A DNA stretch of 64,000 nt from Martinezella rhizogenes (GCF_007002745.1 NZ_SGNY01000001.1:434001-498000); one strand, 5' to 3'. Shown: positions 16,323-26,152, counted from the first letter of the stretch. A program made the numbers and translations. Notes: generated from the sequence alone by a model not told the origin.

Positions 16323-16454
16323 TCAGGCGGGTTTGACGGCTGGCTTGCGCTTCAGCATCAGGGCTGCGGCCGCGACGGCCTTCAGTCCAAGCGGGCGGTA
16401 GTGGCTTTTGAGGTCCGGCTTCGCCTGCGGCTGTGCCTTCGTCTCGTTCGTCAT
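16323..16454 (-). CDS. Small basic protein, 43 residues
   Basis: From the ATG at 16454, with ribosome site GGAG 8 bases upstream, the frame encodes MTNETKAQPQAKPDLKSHYR and ends LKRKPAVKPA. A polar N-terminal half is followed by a short Ala-rich helix (AVAAAALML) and a strongly basic tail. No known family. The longer open frame upstream (to 16586) lacks a start with comparable support. The strong ribosome site and downstream terminator support it as a true gene; the role is unknown. Confidence 0.55.
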   Translation of the reverse strand: MTNETKAQPQAKPDLKSHYRPLGLKAVAAAALMLKRKPAVKPA

Positions 16455-16625
16455 TTCTTTTCTCCATAATTCACGCCATTCGCCGGTGCGAAGCGTGTGA
16501 AGCCCCTTTCTCGGGGGTAATCTTGACGGATTCGAGGCGAAAAAAAATGAAGCCGGCTTTGAGGGATGCGACATTTTGCGCCACATCCGCCGGCAAGGTC
16601 CCGCAGGAAAAATAAACCTATGGTT

Positions 16626-17495
16626 TCAAATACCGCGATCGAGGCCGTTTCCGCCATTCGCCTCATCATGCGCGTCTTCTTCGATGGTCAGCGTGCCATA
16701 GCGGCGATGCCACAGGCGGGCACTGATGGGAATGAAGACGAGATAAGCGGCAACGGTCAGAACCAGCACTTCCCAGGTGAAGCTCATCAGCATCGCCACG
16801 TAGAGCACGACGACGAGGATCATCGGCAGCACCAGATCGCGGCGAATGCGGCTGGTGCCTGATTTCCCCGACCAGACCGGCAGGCGGCTGATGAGGAGAT
16901 AACCGATCAGTACGGTATAGGCGGCGGCGACATAGGCGAAGGGCTTGTCCGGCTCCACGCCGAGGAAGCCGAGATAGACAGGCAGAAGCACCAGCATGGC
17001 GCCCATGGGAGCCGGAACACCCACGAAGAATTCGTTCTGCCAGGGCGCTTTCACCGGCCGTTCGATCATCACGTTGAAGCGCGCCAGGCGCAGGCCGGCG
17101 GCAATGACATAGATGAGCGCGGCGATCCAGCCGATGGAGCGCGCCTGATCGAGCAGATAGGCATAGACCACGAGGGCAGGGGCGACACCGAAATTGACGA
17201 TGTCGGCCAGACTATCCATCTGTTCGCCAAATTTGGAGGTCGCCTTCATCATGCGGGCGATGCGCCCGTCGATACCGTCGAGGAAGGCGGCGAGCAGCAC
17301 CATGCCGACGGCCAGCTCAAAGCGGCCTTCGATGGCGAGACGCACGCCGCTCAGGCCCGCACAGATGGCCAGAACGGTGATGAGATTGGGTATTACGAGG
17401 CGGAAGGGAATTTCCCGCAGACGTGGTCCCCGGCCGCTATCCTTGTGGCCCTCCTGTTTTCCGTTCTGTTGCGGCTCGGCGATCGGCGTTTCCAT
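16626..17495 (-). CDS. pssA: CDP-diacylglycerol--serine O-phosphatidyltransferase
   Basis: 289 residues with about eight membrane helices. The CDP-alcohol phosphotransferase motif fits exactly: D76-G77-x2-A80-R81-x8-G90-x3-D94-x3-D98. The enzyme makes phosphatidylserine from CDP-diacylglycerol and serine, in the inner membrane. The upstream gene psd, 24 bp away, converts the product to phosphatidylethanolamine, so the two steps are in one operon. Confidence 0.95.
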   Translation of the reverse strand: METPIAEPQQNGKQEGHKDSGRGPRLREIPFRLVIPNLITVLAICAGLSGVRLAIEGRFELAVGMVLLAAFLDGIDGRIARMMKATSKFGEQMDSLADIVNFGVAPALVVYAYLLDQARSIGWIAALIYVIAAGLRLARFNVMIERPVKAPWQNEFFVGVPAPMGAMLVLLPVYLGFLGVEPDKPFAYVAAAYTVLIGYLLISRLPVWSGKSGTSRIRRDLVLPMILVVVLYVAMLMSFTWEVLVLTVAAYLVFIPISARLWHRRYGTLTIEEDAHDEANGGNGLDRGI

Positions 17496-17519
17496 GGCGC
17501 ATGCCCTTCCTGATTGTCA

Positions 17520-18218
17520 TCAGCCGCGGCGGCTGATGACCGGGCCTTTGGCGGAGCCGAATTCGGCAAGTACGGTTTCACCGGCAACGGCCGTCTGGCC
17601 GACGGAAACGCGTGGCTGGAAACCTTCCGGCAGGAAGATGTCGAGACGCGAACCGAAACGGATAAGGCCGAAACGCTCACCGGCATCAACTGGTTCATTC
17701 GGCTTGACCCAGCAGACGATACGGCGGGCAACCATGCCGGCGATCTGCACCACGCCGACCTTGCCATGCGCCGTCTCGATGACGAGGCCGTTACGCTCGT
17801 TGTCTTCGGAAGCCTTGTCCACTTCCGCATTGAGGAAGAGGCCGGGGCGGTAAGCGACATTGACGATGCGGCCACGCACCGGCGCGCGGTTCACATGGCA
17901 GTTGAACACGTTCATGAATACCGAGATGCGCACCATCGGCTCCTTGCCGAGTTCCAGCTCCAGCGGCGGAACGACGGTCTGGACGGCGGAAACCTTGCCA
18001 TCGGCGGGGCTGATGATCAGGTCGTCATCCTGTGGTGTGACGCGCTCGGGGTCGCGGAAGAAATACGCGCACCAGGCCGTCAGTACGAGACCGACCCAGA
18101 ATAGCGGTTCGGAAATCCAGCCGAGCACCAGCGATGCGACGAAGAAGGCGGCGACAAAGACGTAACCTTCCTTGTGGATCGGTACGATGGTGTTGCGAAT
18201 GGTGTCGAACAGACTCAT
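17520..18218 (-). CDS. psd: Phosphatidylserine decarboxylase proenzyme
   Basis: 232 residues from ATG 18218 (AAGGA upstream), the short form of the family. The self-cleavage site is the GS of AEFGSAKGP (G221-S222); S222 would become the pyruvoyl cofactor of the alpha chain. One or two hydrophobic helices lie near residues 20-50, and the [15 protein letters not shown] motif is typical. It makes phosphatidylethanolamine, the step after PssA, and is the first gene of the psd-pssA operon. Confidence 0.95.
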   Translation of the reverse strand: MSLFDTIRNTIVPIHKEGYVFVAAFFVASLVLGWISEPLFWVGLVLTAWCAYFFRDPERVTPQDDDLIISPADGKVSAVQTVVPPLELELGKEPMVRISVFMNVFNCHVNRAPVRGRIVNVAYRPGLFLNAEVDKASEDNERNGLVIETAHGKVGVVQIAGMVARRIVCWVKPNEPVDAGERFGLIRFGSRLDIFLPEGFQPRVSVGQTAVAGETVLAEFGSAKGPVISRRG

Positions 18219-18382
18219 GAGATTCCTTGCTCCGGTTTCCGTTGTCGCGTCTATATGTGGTCGTGATACGACACGATCCACACGGCAATGCGACAAATTT
18301 TGCCTAGCTGGTTACAGCCAAACGACCCGCCCGGCAATGGCCCGGTGGATCTGCGCCCCCGGTTATCAGGGGTTTATGCCCG

Positions 18383-20269
18383 TCAATGCGCCGGTTCGCC
18401 GCGGTCCACGACGCCGAGATCGTCGGTTTCGCGAACATGGCGCAGCATCTCTTCCGCCCGGATGGCTTCGCGCTGACGGCTCCACATCGAGGCGTAGAGG
18501 CCGTTCTGCGCCATCAGCGAGGCGTGTGTTCCGCGCTCGGCGATCAGCCCTTCCTTCAAGACGATGATCTCATCCGCGTGGATGACGGTGGAAAGACGAT
18601 GGGCGATGACCAGCGTGGTGCGGTTTTTCGAGACGATGTCGAGCGCGCTCTGGATCTCCTGCTCGGTATGCGTATCGAGCGCCGAAGTTGCCTCATCGAG
18701 AATGAGGATCGGCGGGGCTTTGAGAATGGTTCGGGCAATCGCCACGCGCTGCTTTTCACCACCCGACAGTTTCAGGCCCCGTTCGCCGACCATGGTCGCA
18801 TAACCCTCCGGCAGTTTGCCGATGAAGGCGCTGATCTGCGCCGCTTCCGCTGCGGCCATCACCTCCTCCTGCGTTGCCAAGGGGCGGCCGTAACGGATGT
18901 TGTAGGCCAGCGTATCGTTGAACAGCACGGTATCCTGCGGCACCATGCCGATCACCGAACGCAGGCTCTTTTGCGTCACGTCGCGAATATCCTGCCCGTC
19001 GATTGTGACGGCGCCTTCCTGGATATCGTAGAAACGATAAAGCAGCCGCGAGATCGTCGATTTTCCCGCACCCGAAGGCCCGACGATCGCCACCGTCTTT
19101 CCGGCCGGTACGTCGAAGGAAACACCCTTCAAAATCGGCCTTTCAGGATCATAGGCAAAATGCACGTCGCGGAACGAGATGGCGCCCGGTCCGGCGCCAA
19201 GCGGTTTTGCATCCGCCCGGTCGGTAACCTCGGCCTCGACCTCGAGAAGGTCGAACATCTGCTCTATGTCGGTCAGACCCTGACGGATTTCGCGATAAAC
19301 GAAACCGATGAAGTTCAGTGGCACGGAAAGCTGCAGCAGCAGCGCATTGACGAAGACGAAATCGCCGATGGTCTGTTCGCCGCGCTGCACGGCGAGCGCC
19401 GACATCACCATCATGACGGTGGAACCGATGCCGAAGATCACGCCCTGGCCGAAGTTCAGCCAGCCGAGCGAGGTCCAGATCGAGATCGCCGATTTTTCGT
19501 AACGCTCCATCGCAACGTCGAAGCGCTTTGCCTCCATCTCCTCGTTACCGAAATATTTGACGGTCTCGAAATTCAGAAGCGAGTCGATTGCCTTTGTATT
19601 GGCGTCGGTATCGCTGTCATTCATGGCGCGGCGGATGGAGATGCGCCAGTTGCTGGCCCGGACGGTGAACCAGATATAGGCCCAGACGGTGATGACGGTG
19701 ACCAGCACATAGGAAAAACCGTATGACGCCCAGAAAATAACAGCCGTCAGCAGGAATTCGATGAAGGTCGGCGCGGTGTTGAGAATGGTGAAACGGACAA
19801 TGGTTTCGATGCCCTTGGTGCCACGCTCGATAACCCGCGAAAGCCCGCCGGTCTTGCGTTCCAGATGGAAACGCAGGGAAAGCCGGTGCATGTGCACGAA
19901 GGTTCGATAGGCCAGCTGGCGCACCGCATGCTGGCCGACGCTGGCAAACAGCGAATCGCGCAGCTGGTTGAGCCCGACCTGTATCAGCCGCGTCAGATTA
20001 TAGGCGATGACCAGTGCGACTGCGCCGAGCAGGAAGGCCGGAACCAGCCCTGCCATGTCTAGTTTGCCGTTCAGTGCATCCGTTGCCCATTTGAAGAAAT
20101 AGGGAACGGCGATCAACACCAGCTTGGCGACGACAAGGAACACGGTTGCCCAGATCACCCGCATCTTCAGGTCCCACCGGCCCTCCGGCCACATATAGGG
20201 CCAGAGATTGATCAGGGTCTGGGTCGGATTGCTGGAATCCGCTGAAATGGTTTTTTTCTTCGTGGCCAT
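18383..20269 (-). CDS. Atm1-type ABC exporter (fused membrane and ATPase domains)
   Basis: 628 residues from the second ATG at 20269 (five bases after the GGAGAGA site; the ATG at 20272 is also possible). Residues about 30-330 hold six helices, and 360-600 the ATPase with [17 protein letters not shown] and ILILDEATSALD intact. The N-terminal sequence LWPYMWPEGRWDLKMRV is like mitochondrial Atm1/ABCB7 and NaAtm1, exporters of glutathione-based sulfur or metal compounds. Role by homology only. It is read after the LysM gene with a hairpin between. Confidence 0.9.
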   Translation of the reverse strand: MATKKKTISADSSNPTQTLINLWPYMWPEGRWDLKMRVIWATVFLVVAKLVLIAVPYFFKWATDALNGKLDMAGLVPAFLLGAVALVIAYNLTRLIQVGLNQLRDSLFASVGQHAVRQLAYRTFVHMHRLSLRFHLERKTGGLSRVIERGTKGIETIVRFTILNTAPTFIEFLLTAVIFWASYGFSYVLVTVITVWAYIWFTVRASNWRISIRRAMNDSDTDANTKAIDSLLNFETVKYFGNEEMEAKRFDVAMERYEKSAISIWTSLGWLNFGQGVIFGIGSTVMMVMSALAVQRGEQTIGDFVFVNALLLQLSVPLNFIGFVYREIRQGLTDIEQMFDLLEVEAEVTDRADAKPLGAGPGAISFRDVHFAYDPERPILKGVSFDVPAGKTVAIVGPSGAGKSTISRLLYRFYDIQEGAVTIDGQDIRDVTQKSLRSVIGMVPQDTVLFNDTLAYNIRYGRPLATQEEVMAAAEAAQISAFIGKLPEGYATMVGERGLKLSGGEKQRVAIARTILKAPPILILDEATSALDTHTEQEIQSALDIVSKNRTTLVIAHRLSTVIHADEIIVLKEGLIAERGTHASLMAQNGLYASMWSRQREAIRAEEMLRHVRETDDLGVVDRGEPAH

Positions 20270-20305
20270 CATTCTCTCCGGTCACTGCCGGAAGCCGACA
20301 GCATG

Positions 20306-20325
20306 ACGGCGGCTTTCGCCGCCGT
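20306..20325. terminator. Hairpin between the LysM and Atm1 genes
   Basis: Perfect 8-bp stem ACGGCGGC / GCCGCCGT with a 4-base loop and no T run. It may attenuate or stabilise the 3' end of the LysM message rather than stop transcription outright. Confidence 0.4.
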
Positions 20326-20375
20326 GCTTGTCACAGATGGGATTGTCGCGGCTTAACCGCAACCTCTTCGGCGCT

Positions 20376-22409
20376 TTAGGAGCCGCCCTTCAGCCGTTTG
20401 CGGTGGAGTTCTTCCGCATTCGGCAGGGCCTTTTCCGGTACACCGAAAATCTGGCCGGGCTCGATGAGGTCAGGATTTTTGATCTGGTCCTCATTGGCGA
20501 GGTAGATCGTCGTGTAACGCACGCCCTGTCCATAAACGCGCCGGGAAATCTGCCACAGCGTATCGCCGCGGCGGATGATGACGCTGTTTTGGCTTTCGGC
20601 GAGCGGTGCCTGCTCGAAGGTCTGCGGGCCGGCAGGTGCCTGCGGCGCGGGCGCGGCTGGTGCGGTAATGTGCAGTTCGGTCAGTCGGCTTGCGAGCGAT
20701 GCGATGCCCTTGCCGATGGCCGCCACATCATTCGGCCATGCCTCGACCGATGCCAGCAGATCGCGCGCCTTGGCGGTGATGCCACCTGCAAAGGCGGTGA
20801 AGGCCGGCTCTGTTGCCGCGGCGGTGCGGAATTCGGAGAGCGACTTCAGGGCAATCACTACCGCGGAGCGGCCGGCAATCGCCTGATCCAGCGCCGGTGT
20901 CGCCTGATCCCTGTAGAGATTGGAAAGAATGCCGAAAGCCTTGGAAACGTCGTCACGCAGCTTTTCAAAGGCGGCGCGGTCGATTGCCGTGCTCTGGTTT
21001 TCAGCCGGCGCGGCTGTGGTGGCGGCGGGCGAGGCGGTCGTCGCCTGCATGGCAACGGTTGCCTGATCGGTCTGTGGCCGCTCGAAGGGAACACGCACGC
21101 GCAGCTTCACCGTGCCGTCGGCATTCAGTTCCTCGACGGTGATGATATGGCTGCCAACGGCAAGATCGACATCACCTTCGACGACGAAATGACCGGAGGC
21201 TTCCGTAATGCTCTTGCCGATTTCCCGGTCATCGACCAGCGCACGCACCGTCGAACCGGCAGGTGCGGAACCTGCGACAAAAATCTTCGATCCCTCAAAT
21301 TCCACGGCGGTGACCTGAACGGTCGAGGCAGCAGTCTGAGCCGGAGCGGAACCGGCCGGAGGGGGAGCCGTCACTCCGGCAACGGCTGCAGGGGGAGGGG
21401 CGGCATTGCCGGTTTCGGCGGTTGCGGCTGCGGGCTGTCCCGATTGTGCGGTCTGCAGTGCTGGAGGTGCAGCCTCCGGCATTGCCAGCACGCGGCTTGC
21501 CTCGCCGGGCTTGGAAACCATCGCCAGAAGTTCGCCGGCCTTGCCGTTGGGCACCGAGACGGTTGCCACTTCTTCGGATTGTGTCGCCTTGCCGCTGGTG
21601 TCGGTGGAACGCAGCACCAGCTCATGGTCGCCCGGCGGCAGGGGATTGTCGAAAACCGCGGCGAAATCGCCGGTGCCGTCGATGGTCGTCTGGGCGATCA
21701 CCTTGCCGTTGCTGAGAATTTCGAGCTTGGCACCCGGCTGCGCCTTGCCGGCGACCACGGCCGAACCATCCGGCTCGACGCGCAACACGTCAAAGGTCGG
21801 CACGCCGGGCGTTGCCTGCGCAGCCCCGGCAGGAGCCGTGGTGGCAGGTGCAGCGGCGGGCTGTGCCGGCTGCGCTGCGCCATCGTCGGTGCCGGCAAAA
21901 ACGCCTGCCAGGCGGCGGATCTGGGCTGCGGCGGCTGCCGCATTGTCGGGCAGACCGCGCAGGAAGGCCGTGGTGCGCTCGGCCGCCGTGCGCGCGGTGG
22001 TGATCAGCCGCGAGGTCGTTTCGTCCAGCGATTCCGGGATTTCGATATTGGTCAGTTCCTTGAGCGAAGCTTCGACCTTTTTGCGCGCCGCTGCGAAATC
22101 GGCGTCGGAGGGAACCTTGCTGTCGGCGAAAAGCGTGGTCAGATCCTTGATCGACTGGGTTGCAGAGGCCGCCAGCCGCCCCACCTTGTCGGCGATATTG
22201 GCGGTTTCCTCAGCGGCGTCGGACAGGATGTCGCCCGCCTTGTCGCCACCCATTTCAACGCTGTTCTTCACCGCATTGCCGGCCTCGTTGATGGCCTCGC
22301 CGATCGGTTTGCCGTCGTTGGAAATCCTCGGCAGGACGAAAAAGATCATGAGCAGGGACGCAACGCCCAGCACGATCAGCGCCAGCAAACCGGCTTTATT
22401 GTTTTTCAT
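20376..22409 (-). CDS. Large membrane-anchored LysM-domain protein
   Basis: 677 residues: an N-terminal membrane anchor (KAGLLALIVLGVASLLMIFFVLP, residues 5-27), a predicted helical part (30-180), long Ala/Pro-rich linkers (about 190-220 and 320-370), two Ig-like repeats around PDGSAVVAGKAQPGAKLEIL and EGSKIFVAGSAPAGSTVRAL, and a C-terminal LysM (about 617-665, IIRRGDTLWQISRRVYG) that binds peptidoglycan. Probable envelope protein facing the periplasm. Divergent from the LOG gene, starts 156 bp apart. Conserved in rhizobia as far as I recall; exact role unknown. Confidence 0.85.
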   Translation of the reverse strand: MKNNKAGLLALIVLGVASLLMIFFVLPRISNDGKPIGEAINEAGNAVKNSVEMGGDKAGDILSDAAEETANIADKVGRLAASATQSIKDLTTLFADSKVPSDADFAAARKKVEASLKELTNIEIPESLDETTSRLITTARTAAERTTAFLRGLPDNAAAAAAQIRRLAGVFAGTDDGAAQPAQPAAAPATTAPAGAAQATPGVPTFDVLRVEPDGSAVVAGKAQPGAKLEILSNGKVIAQTTIDGTGDFAAVFDNPLPPGDHELVLRSTDTSGKATQSEEVATVSVPNGKAGELLAMVSKPGEASRVLAMPEAAPPALQTAQSGQPAAATAETGNAAPPPAAVAGVTAPPPAGSAPAQTAASTVQVTAVEFEGSKIFVAGSAPAGSTVRALVDDREIGKSITEASGHFVVEGDVDLAVGSHIITVEELNADGTVKLRVRVPFERPQTDQATVAMQATTASPAATTAAPAENQSTAIDRAAFEKLRDDVSKAFGILSNLYRDQATPALDQAIAGRSAVVIALKSLSEFRTAAATEPAFTAFAGGITAKARDLLASVEAWPNDVAAIGKGIASLASRLTELHITAPAAPAPQAPAGPQTFEQAPLAESQNSVIIRRGDTLWQISRRVYGQGVRYTTIYLANEDQIKNPDLIEPGQIFGVPEKALPNAEELHRKRLKGGS

Positions 22410-22565
22410 CCTGGAATCTCCGGGTATTTCAAGCTTTTCACACGAGTTGAGATTGCTAGCGTCTTACCTGGCGCCAGACAAGCGGCGTGTGGCCAAAAGG
22501 CCATATTTACAAGGGATTTCCCAAATTTTCTTGACGTGCAGCATCCCGCATAGTTCCTTCCTCTC

Positions 22566-23186
22566 ATGACGGACAAAAATACAGCGATTCGATCCATCTG
22601 CGTTTATTGCGGCTCGCAGCCCGGGCGTGATCCAGCTCACATGGAAGCAGGCCGCGCGCTTGGGAAATCCATTGCCGAAAACGGCATCCGCCTCGTTTAT
22701 GGCGGCGGCACCAAGGGCATCATGGGCGCGGTTGCCAGCGGCGTTCTTTCCAACGGCGGCGAAGTGACGGGTATCATACCGGAATTTCTGGTCGATATGG
22801 AGGCAACGCGCCATTCTCTCGGACAATTGAACGAGCTTGTCGTCACCAAGGACATGCATGAGCGCAAACATATGATGTTTGAGCGCTCGGATGCCTTCGT
22901 GACCCTGCCGGGCGGTGTCGGCACCCTGGAAGAGATCGTCGAGATCATGACCTGGGCGCAGCTTGGCCGCCACGCCAAGCCGATGGTCTTTGCCAATATC
23001 AACGGTTTCTGGAACCCGATGCTGGAGCTGGTGCAGCACATGCGCGACCAGGGCTTCATCCATCGCGCCCACCTCTTGAACCCGCTTGTCGTCGACGAGG
23101 TGAAAGACATCGTGCCCGCCATCATCGACCGGGCGCTGGCGCAGCAGAACCCGGAAGGCGACCCTTCGGTCATTTCCCGCCTCTGA
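22566..23186 (+). CDS. LOG family protein (nucleoside 5'-monophosphate phosphoribohydrolase)
   Basis: 206 residues with both family motifs: GGGTKGIMG (residues 39-47) and PGGVGTLEE (about 115-123), carrying the catalytic Arg/Glu region. Family members remove ribose 5-phosphate from nucleotides such as cytokinin ribotides or AMP. In a plant-associated bacterium a cytokinin role is possible but not shown. Followed by a hairpin and by the CtrA-type boxes of the next gene. Confidence 0.88.
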   Translation: MTDKNTAIRSICVYCGSQPGRDPAHMEAGRALGKSIAENGIRLVYGGGTKGIMGAVASGVLSNGGEVTGIIPEFLVDMEATRHSLGQLNELVVTKDMHERKHMMFERSDAFVTLPGGVGTLEEIVEIMTWAQLGRHAKPMVFANINGFWNPMLELVQHMRDQGFIHRAHLLNPLVVDEVKDIVPAIIDRALAQQNPEGDPSVISRL

Positions 23187-23253
23187 AACTTGTTGCCCTG
23201 GAGCGCGCAGCGTTTTCGGGGTAACGGCATGCATCACGCATGGAAAAATCGTT

Positions 23254-23284
23254 AATGAACCGCCGCGCGGTTCATTATAATTTT
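23254..23284 (+). terminator. Probable terminator after the LOG gene
   Basis: Stem AATGAACCG / CGGTTCATT with loop CCGCG, then ATAATTTT. It separates the LOG gene from the PBP gene. Confidence 0.6.
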
Positions 23285-23308
23285 AAGTGTATATTAATAC
23301 AGATTTAA
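23283..23308. promoter_or_regulatory. Triple TTAA array, two overlapping CtrA-type boxes
   Basis: TTAA occurs at 23283, 23294 and 23305, with exactly 7 bases between each pair: TTAA-N7-TTAA-N7-TTAA. The CtrA consensus of alphaproteobacteria is TTAA-N7-TTAA. It lies 120 bp before the PBP start. Cell-cycle control of the PBP gene is inferred. Confidence 0.65.
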
Positions 23309-23428
23309 CAGCGGCATTGCTCCGCCCGCTCTTTTCATGGCCCCGCGACTGATCCTGTGCCAGCGTCACCAGGACGTTGGCTGTCGCGGAATCTCTTTTC
23401 GCCGCCATGAGATTGGGTGCATCAGGAA

Positions 23429-25189
23429 ATGATTGCTTTTGTGGTGCGGCTTAAAAGCCGGGCGCATTTCATTATTCAGAGAAGCCCGCTGAGGGGCAGG
23501 GAAGGCGTGCTTGGTTCCGCCGCCCGCCGCCGGGTGGATACGCGCATGCGGCTTGGTATCCTGATCGCCGTCTTCGTCGCCATCTATGCCGTCGTGGCTG
23601 CGCGCCTCGTTCAATATGGGCTTGCGCAACCCGTCGCAACCGCCTGGATCAACACCGGCGCCACCGCCGTCGCGTCGCGGCCGGATATCGTCGACCGCAA
23701 CGGCAAGCTGCTGGCCACCGATCTCAACATGGTGTCGCTTTATGCCGATCCGCGCCGGGTTGTCGATCCGGACGAGGTGGTGGAGAAGCTGGCGACCGTC
23801 ATCCCCAATCTCGACTGGCGCGACACGCATCGCAGATTGCGTTCGGATAGCGGTTTCCAATGGCTGCGACGCCAGCTTACGCCCCGTCAGCAGGCGGATA
23901 TCCTCAATCTCGGCATACCCGGCATCGGCTTCCGGCCGGAAAAGCGCCGGTTTTATCCGGGCGGCCCGACGGCCTCGCATATTATTGGCCACGTGAATGT
24001 CGATAATCAGGGCCTCGCCGGCATGGAGCGTTATCTCGACCAGCAGGGGCTCGCCGATCTGCGCGCCACCGGTCTTGCAAGCGGCGTGGCGCTGGAGCCG
24101 GTGAAACTGTCGATCGATCTGCGGGTGCAGAACATCGTCCGTGAGATCGTCATGAAGGCGAAAACCGACTATCAGGCGGAAGCGGCGGGCGCGGTGATCC
24201 TTGACGTGGAGACGGGCGAGGTGCTGGCCATGGCCTCGGTGCCGGACTACGACCCCAACGAACCGTCCCGTACGCTTGCCGATGGCAGCATCGACAGGGA
24301 GTATGAAAAGGGCTGGTTCAACCGCATGAGCAACGCCACCTTCGAGATGGGCTCCACCTTCAAGAGCTTCACGCTCGCCATGGGGCTGGAGGCAGGCGCG
24401 ATCACGCTGAATTCGGTGGTTGACGCGTCGCGGCCGATCCGCATGGGCGGCTTCACCATCAAGGATTTCTGGGGCAAGAACCGCCCGCTTTCAATCGCGG
24501 AAGTGTTTCAATACTCATCCAACATCGGCACGGCGGCGGTTGCCGACATGGTCGGTGTCGAAGGCCACCAGCAGTTCCTGACGAAACTCGGGCTGCTGTC
24601 GCGCATGGAGACCGAGATGCCGGGCGTGGCCACGCCAACCCAGCCGAGGACATGGAAGAAGATCAATTCCGTCACTATTTCCTTCGGGCACGGTATAGCC
24701 ACCACACCATTGCAGACGGCGGTTGCCGCCGCAGCGCTTATCAATGGCGGAAACCTGATTTCACCGACTTTCCTGTCGCGTTCAAGGGAAGATGCGGCAA
24801 CGGTTTCCCGTGCCGTCATCAAGGGAAAGACCAGCGCCGATATGCGTTATCTTTTCAACTGGAATGGTATCAAGGGCTCCGGCAGGCGTGCGCAGGTCGA
24901 AGGATTTCACGTCGGTGGCAAGACCGGCACCGCTGACAAGGTCATCAACGGCCGCTACGCCAAGGATATCAATTTCAACAGCTTCGTCGCCGCCTTTCCG
25001 ATGCATAAGCCGAGATATGTCGTGCTGTCGATGATCGATGCGCCAAAGACGGGTGAGAACGGCGGCCGCACGGCAGCCTCCACCGCAGCGCCGATGATCC
25101 GCGAAATCGTCGCCCAGACGGCAGCGCTCCTCGGTGTCAAACCGCGTTTCGGTTACGAAGCGGATCCGCAATTGCTGATGGATTATTGA
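23429..25189 (+). CDS. Class B penicillin-binding protein, FtsI/PBP3-like (second FtsI)
   Basis: 586 residues from ATG 23429; a GTG four codons upstream is also possible. An N-terminal anchor (RLGILIAVFVAIYAVVAARLVQ, about 41-62) precedes the dimerisation domain (SRPDIVDRNGKLLATDL) and the transpeptidase domain with S309-T-F-K312, S363-S-N365 and K498-T-G500. All catalytic motifs are intact, so septal or polar peptidoglycan crosslinking is likely. No ftsL, murE or mraY are next to it, so it is a paralogue outside the division cluster, like PBP3b of Agrobacterium tumefaciens. The CtrA-type boxes upstream suggest cell-cycle timing. Confidence 0.9.
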   Translation: MIAFVVRLKSRAHFIIQRSPLRGREGVLGSAARRRVDTRMRLGILIAVFVAIYAVVAARLVQYGLAQPVATAWINTGATAVASRPDIVDRNGKLLATDLNMVSLYADPRRVVDPDEVVEKLATVIPNLDWRDTHRRLRSDSGFQWLRRQLTPRQQADILNLGIPGIGFRPEKRRFYPGGPTASHIIGHVNVDNQGLAGMERYLDQQGLADLRATGLASGVALEPVKLSIDLRVQNIVREIVMKAKTDYQAEAAGAVILDVETGEVLAMASVPDYDPNEPSRTLADGSIDREYEKGWFNRMSNATFEMGSTFKSFTLAMGLEAGAITLNSVVDASRPIRMGGFTIKDFWGKNRPLSIAEVFQYSSNIGTAAVADMVGVEGHQQFLTKLGLLSRMETEMPGVATPTQPRTWKKINSVTISFGHGIATTPLQTAVAAAALINGGNLISPTFLSRSREDAATVSRAVIKGKTSADMRYLFNWNGIKGSGRRAQVEGFHVGGKTGTADKVINGRYAKDINFNSFVAAFPMHKPRYVVLSMIDAPKTGENGGRTAASTAAPMIREIVAQTAALLGVKPRFGYEADPQLLMDY

Positions 25190-25243
25190 TGTCCGCCTCT
25201 CCTCGTTCCCGCAACGGGCACAGGAACGAGGGAAGGAGCCGGA

Positions 25244-26152
25244 TTATCGCTTGAACCGCATCAGGCTTGAGCCGGTATAGATCGCCAGCGCCACCCAGAT
25301 CATCGCAAACGCCGCCATCCGCACCGTGTCGAAGGGTTCCTTGAAGATGAAGATGGCGATGAGGAAGATCATCGTCGGCGCGATATATTGCATGATGCCG
25401 ATGGTCGAAAGCCGCAGCAACTTGGCGCCATTGCCATAGAGAATGAGCGGAACGGCGGTGATCACGCCGCTTGCGGCCAGAAGCCAGGTGTCGGCAGAAT
25501 TGCCGCCCATGAAATGCGCCTGTCCGCTGAAGCCCAGCCAGGCCATGACCAGCACGGCGGGAATGGACAGCAGCATGACTTCGAGCAGGAAGCCCTGCGT
25601 CGCGCCAATCGGCAATGTCTTGCGGAAAAAGGCGTAAAAACCCCAGGACATGGTGAGCGCGATGGACACCCACGGCAGGCTGCCCGCATGCCAGGTGAGG
25701 ATCGCCACCGCGACCGCCACGAGGCCAATGGCGGCGATCTGCGCCGGATAGAGTTTCTCCTTCAGGAGCACGGCACCCAGAAAGATGCTGAACAGCGGAT
25801 TGATGAAATAACCGAGTGCGGCATCCAGCGCGCGGCCGGCGCCGATCGCCCAGATATAGATGCCCCAGTTGATGCTGATGAGGGCGGCGGTGAGGCTCGC
25901 CATGGCCAGCATCTTCGGGCTTTTCAGTGCCGAGCGGATTTCCGTTGTCCGGCCGAGCGCAATCAGCACCGCCGCCGCGATCGGCACCGACCAGATGACG
26001 CGATGCACGATGACCTCGATCGGCGAGATATGCGCAACCGCCTTCATGTAGATGGGGAGGAAGCCCCACAAGAGATAAGCGGAGAGCGCGAAAGCAAAAC
26101 CGCGCGCGCTGTCGCCGCCCTCTTGGGCCGGGAGCGATTTGTCGAGTGCCAT
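25244..26152 (-). CDS. rarD: RarD/EamA family transporter
   Basis: 302 residues from ATG 26152 (an upstream TTG is possible but lacks support). Ten hydrophobic helices in two EamA halves; the motifs LSAYLLWGFLPIYMKAV and HRVIWSVP fit the RarD branch. Members are inner-membrane transporters of the drug/metabolite superfamily, named from chloramphenicol sensitivity in related bacteria. The substrate is unknown. Convergent with the PBP gene. Confidence 0.88.
   Translation of the reverse strand: MALDKSLPAQEGGDSARGFAFALSAYLLWGFLPIYMKAVAHISPIEVIVHRVIWSVPIAAAVLIALGRTTEIRSALKSPKMLAMASLTAALISINWGIYIWAIGAGRALDAALGYFINPLFSIFLGAVLLKEKLYPAQIAAIGLVAVAVAILTWHAGSLPWVSIALTMSWGFYAFFRKTLPIGATQGFLLEVMLLSIPAVLVMAWLGFSGQAHFMGGNSADTWLLAASGVITAVPLILYGNGAKLLRLSTIGIMQYIAPTMIFLIAIFIFKEPFDTVRMAAFAMIWVALAIYTGSSLMRFKR

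Noticed and set aside
20328..22553. 741-codon open frame on the plus strand opposite the LysM gene
   Set aside because: It mirrors the codon bias of the Ala/Pro-rich minus-strand gene, is full of Arg/Gly/Cys, and has no ribosome site or family motif.
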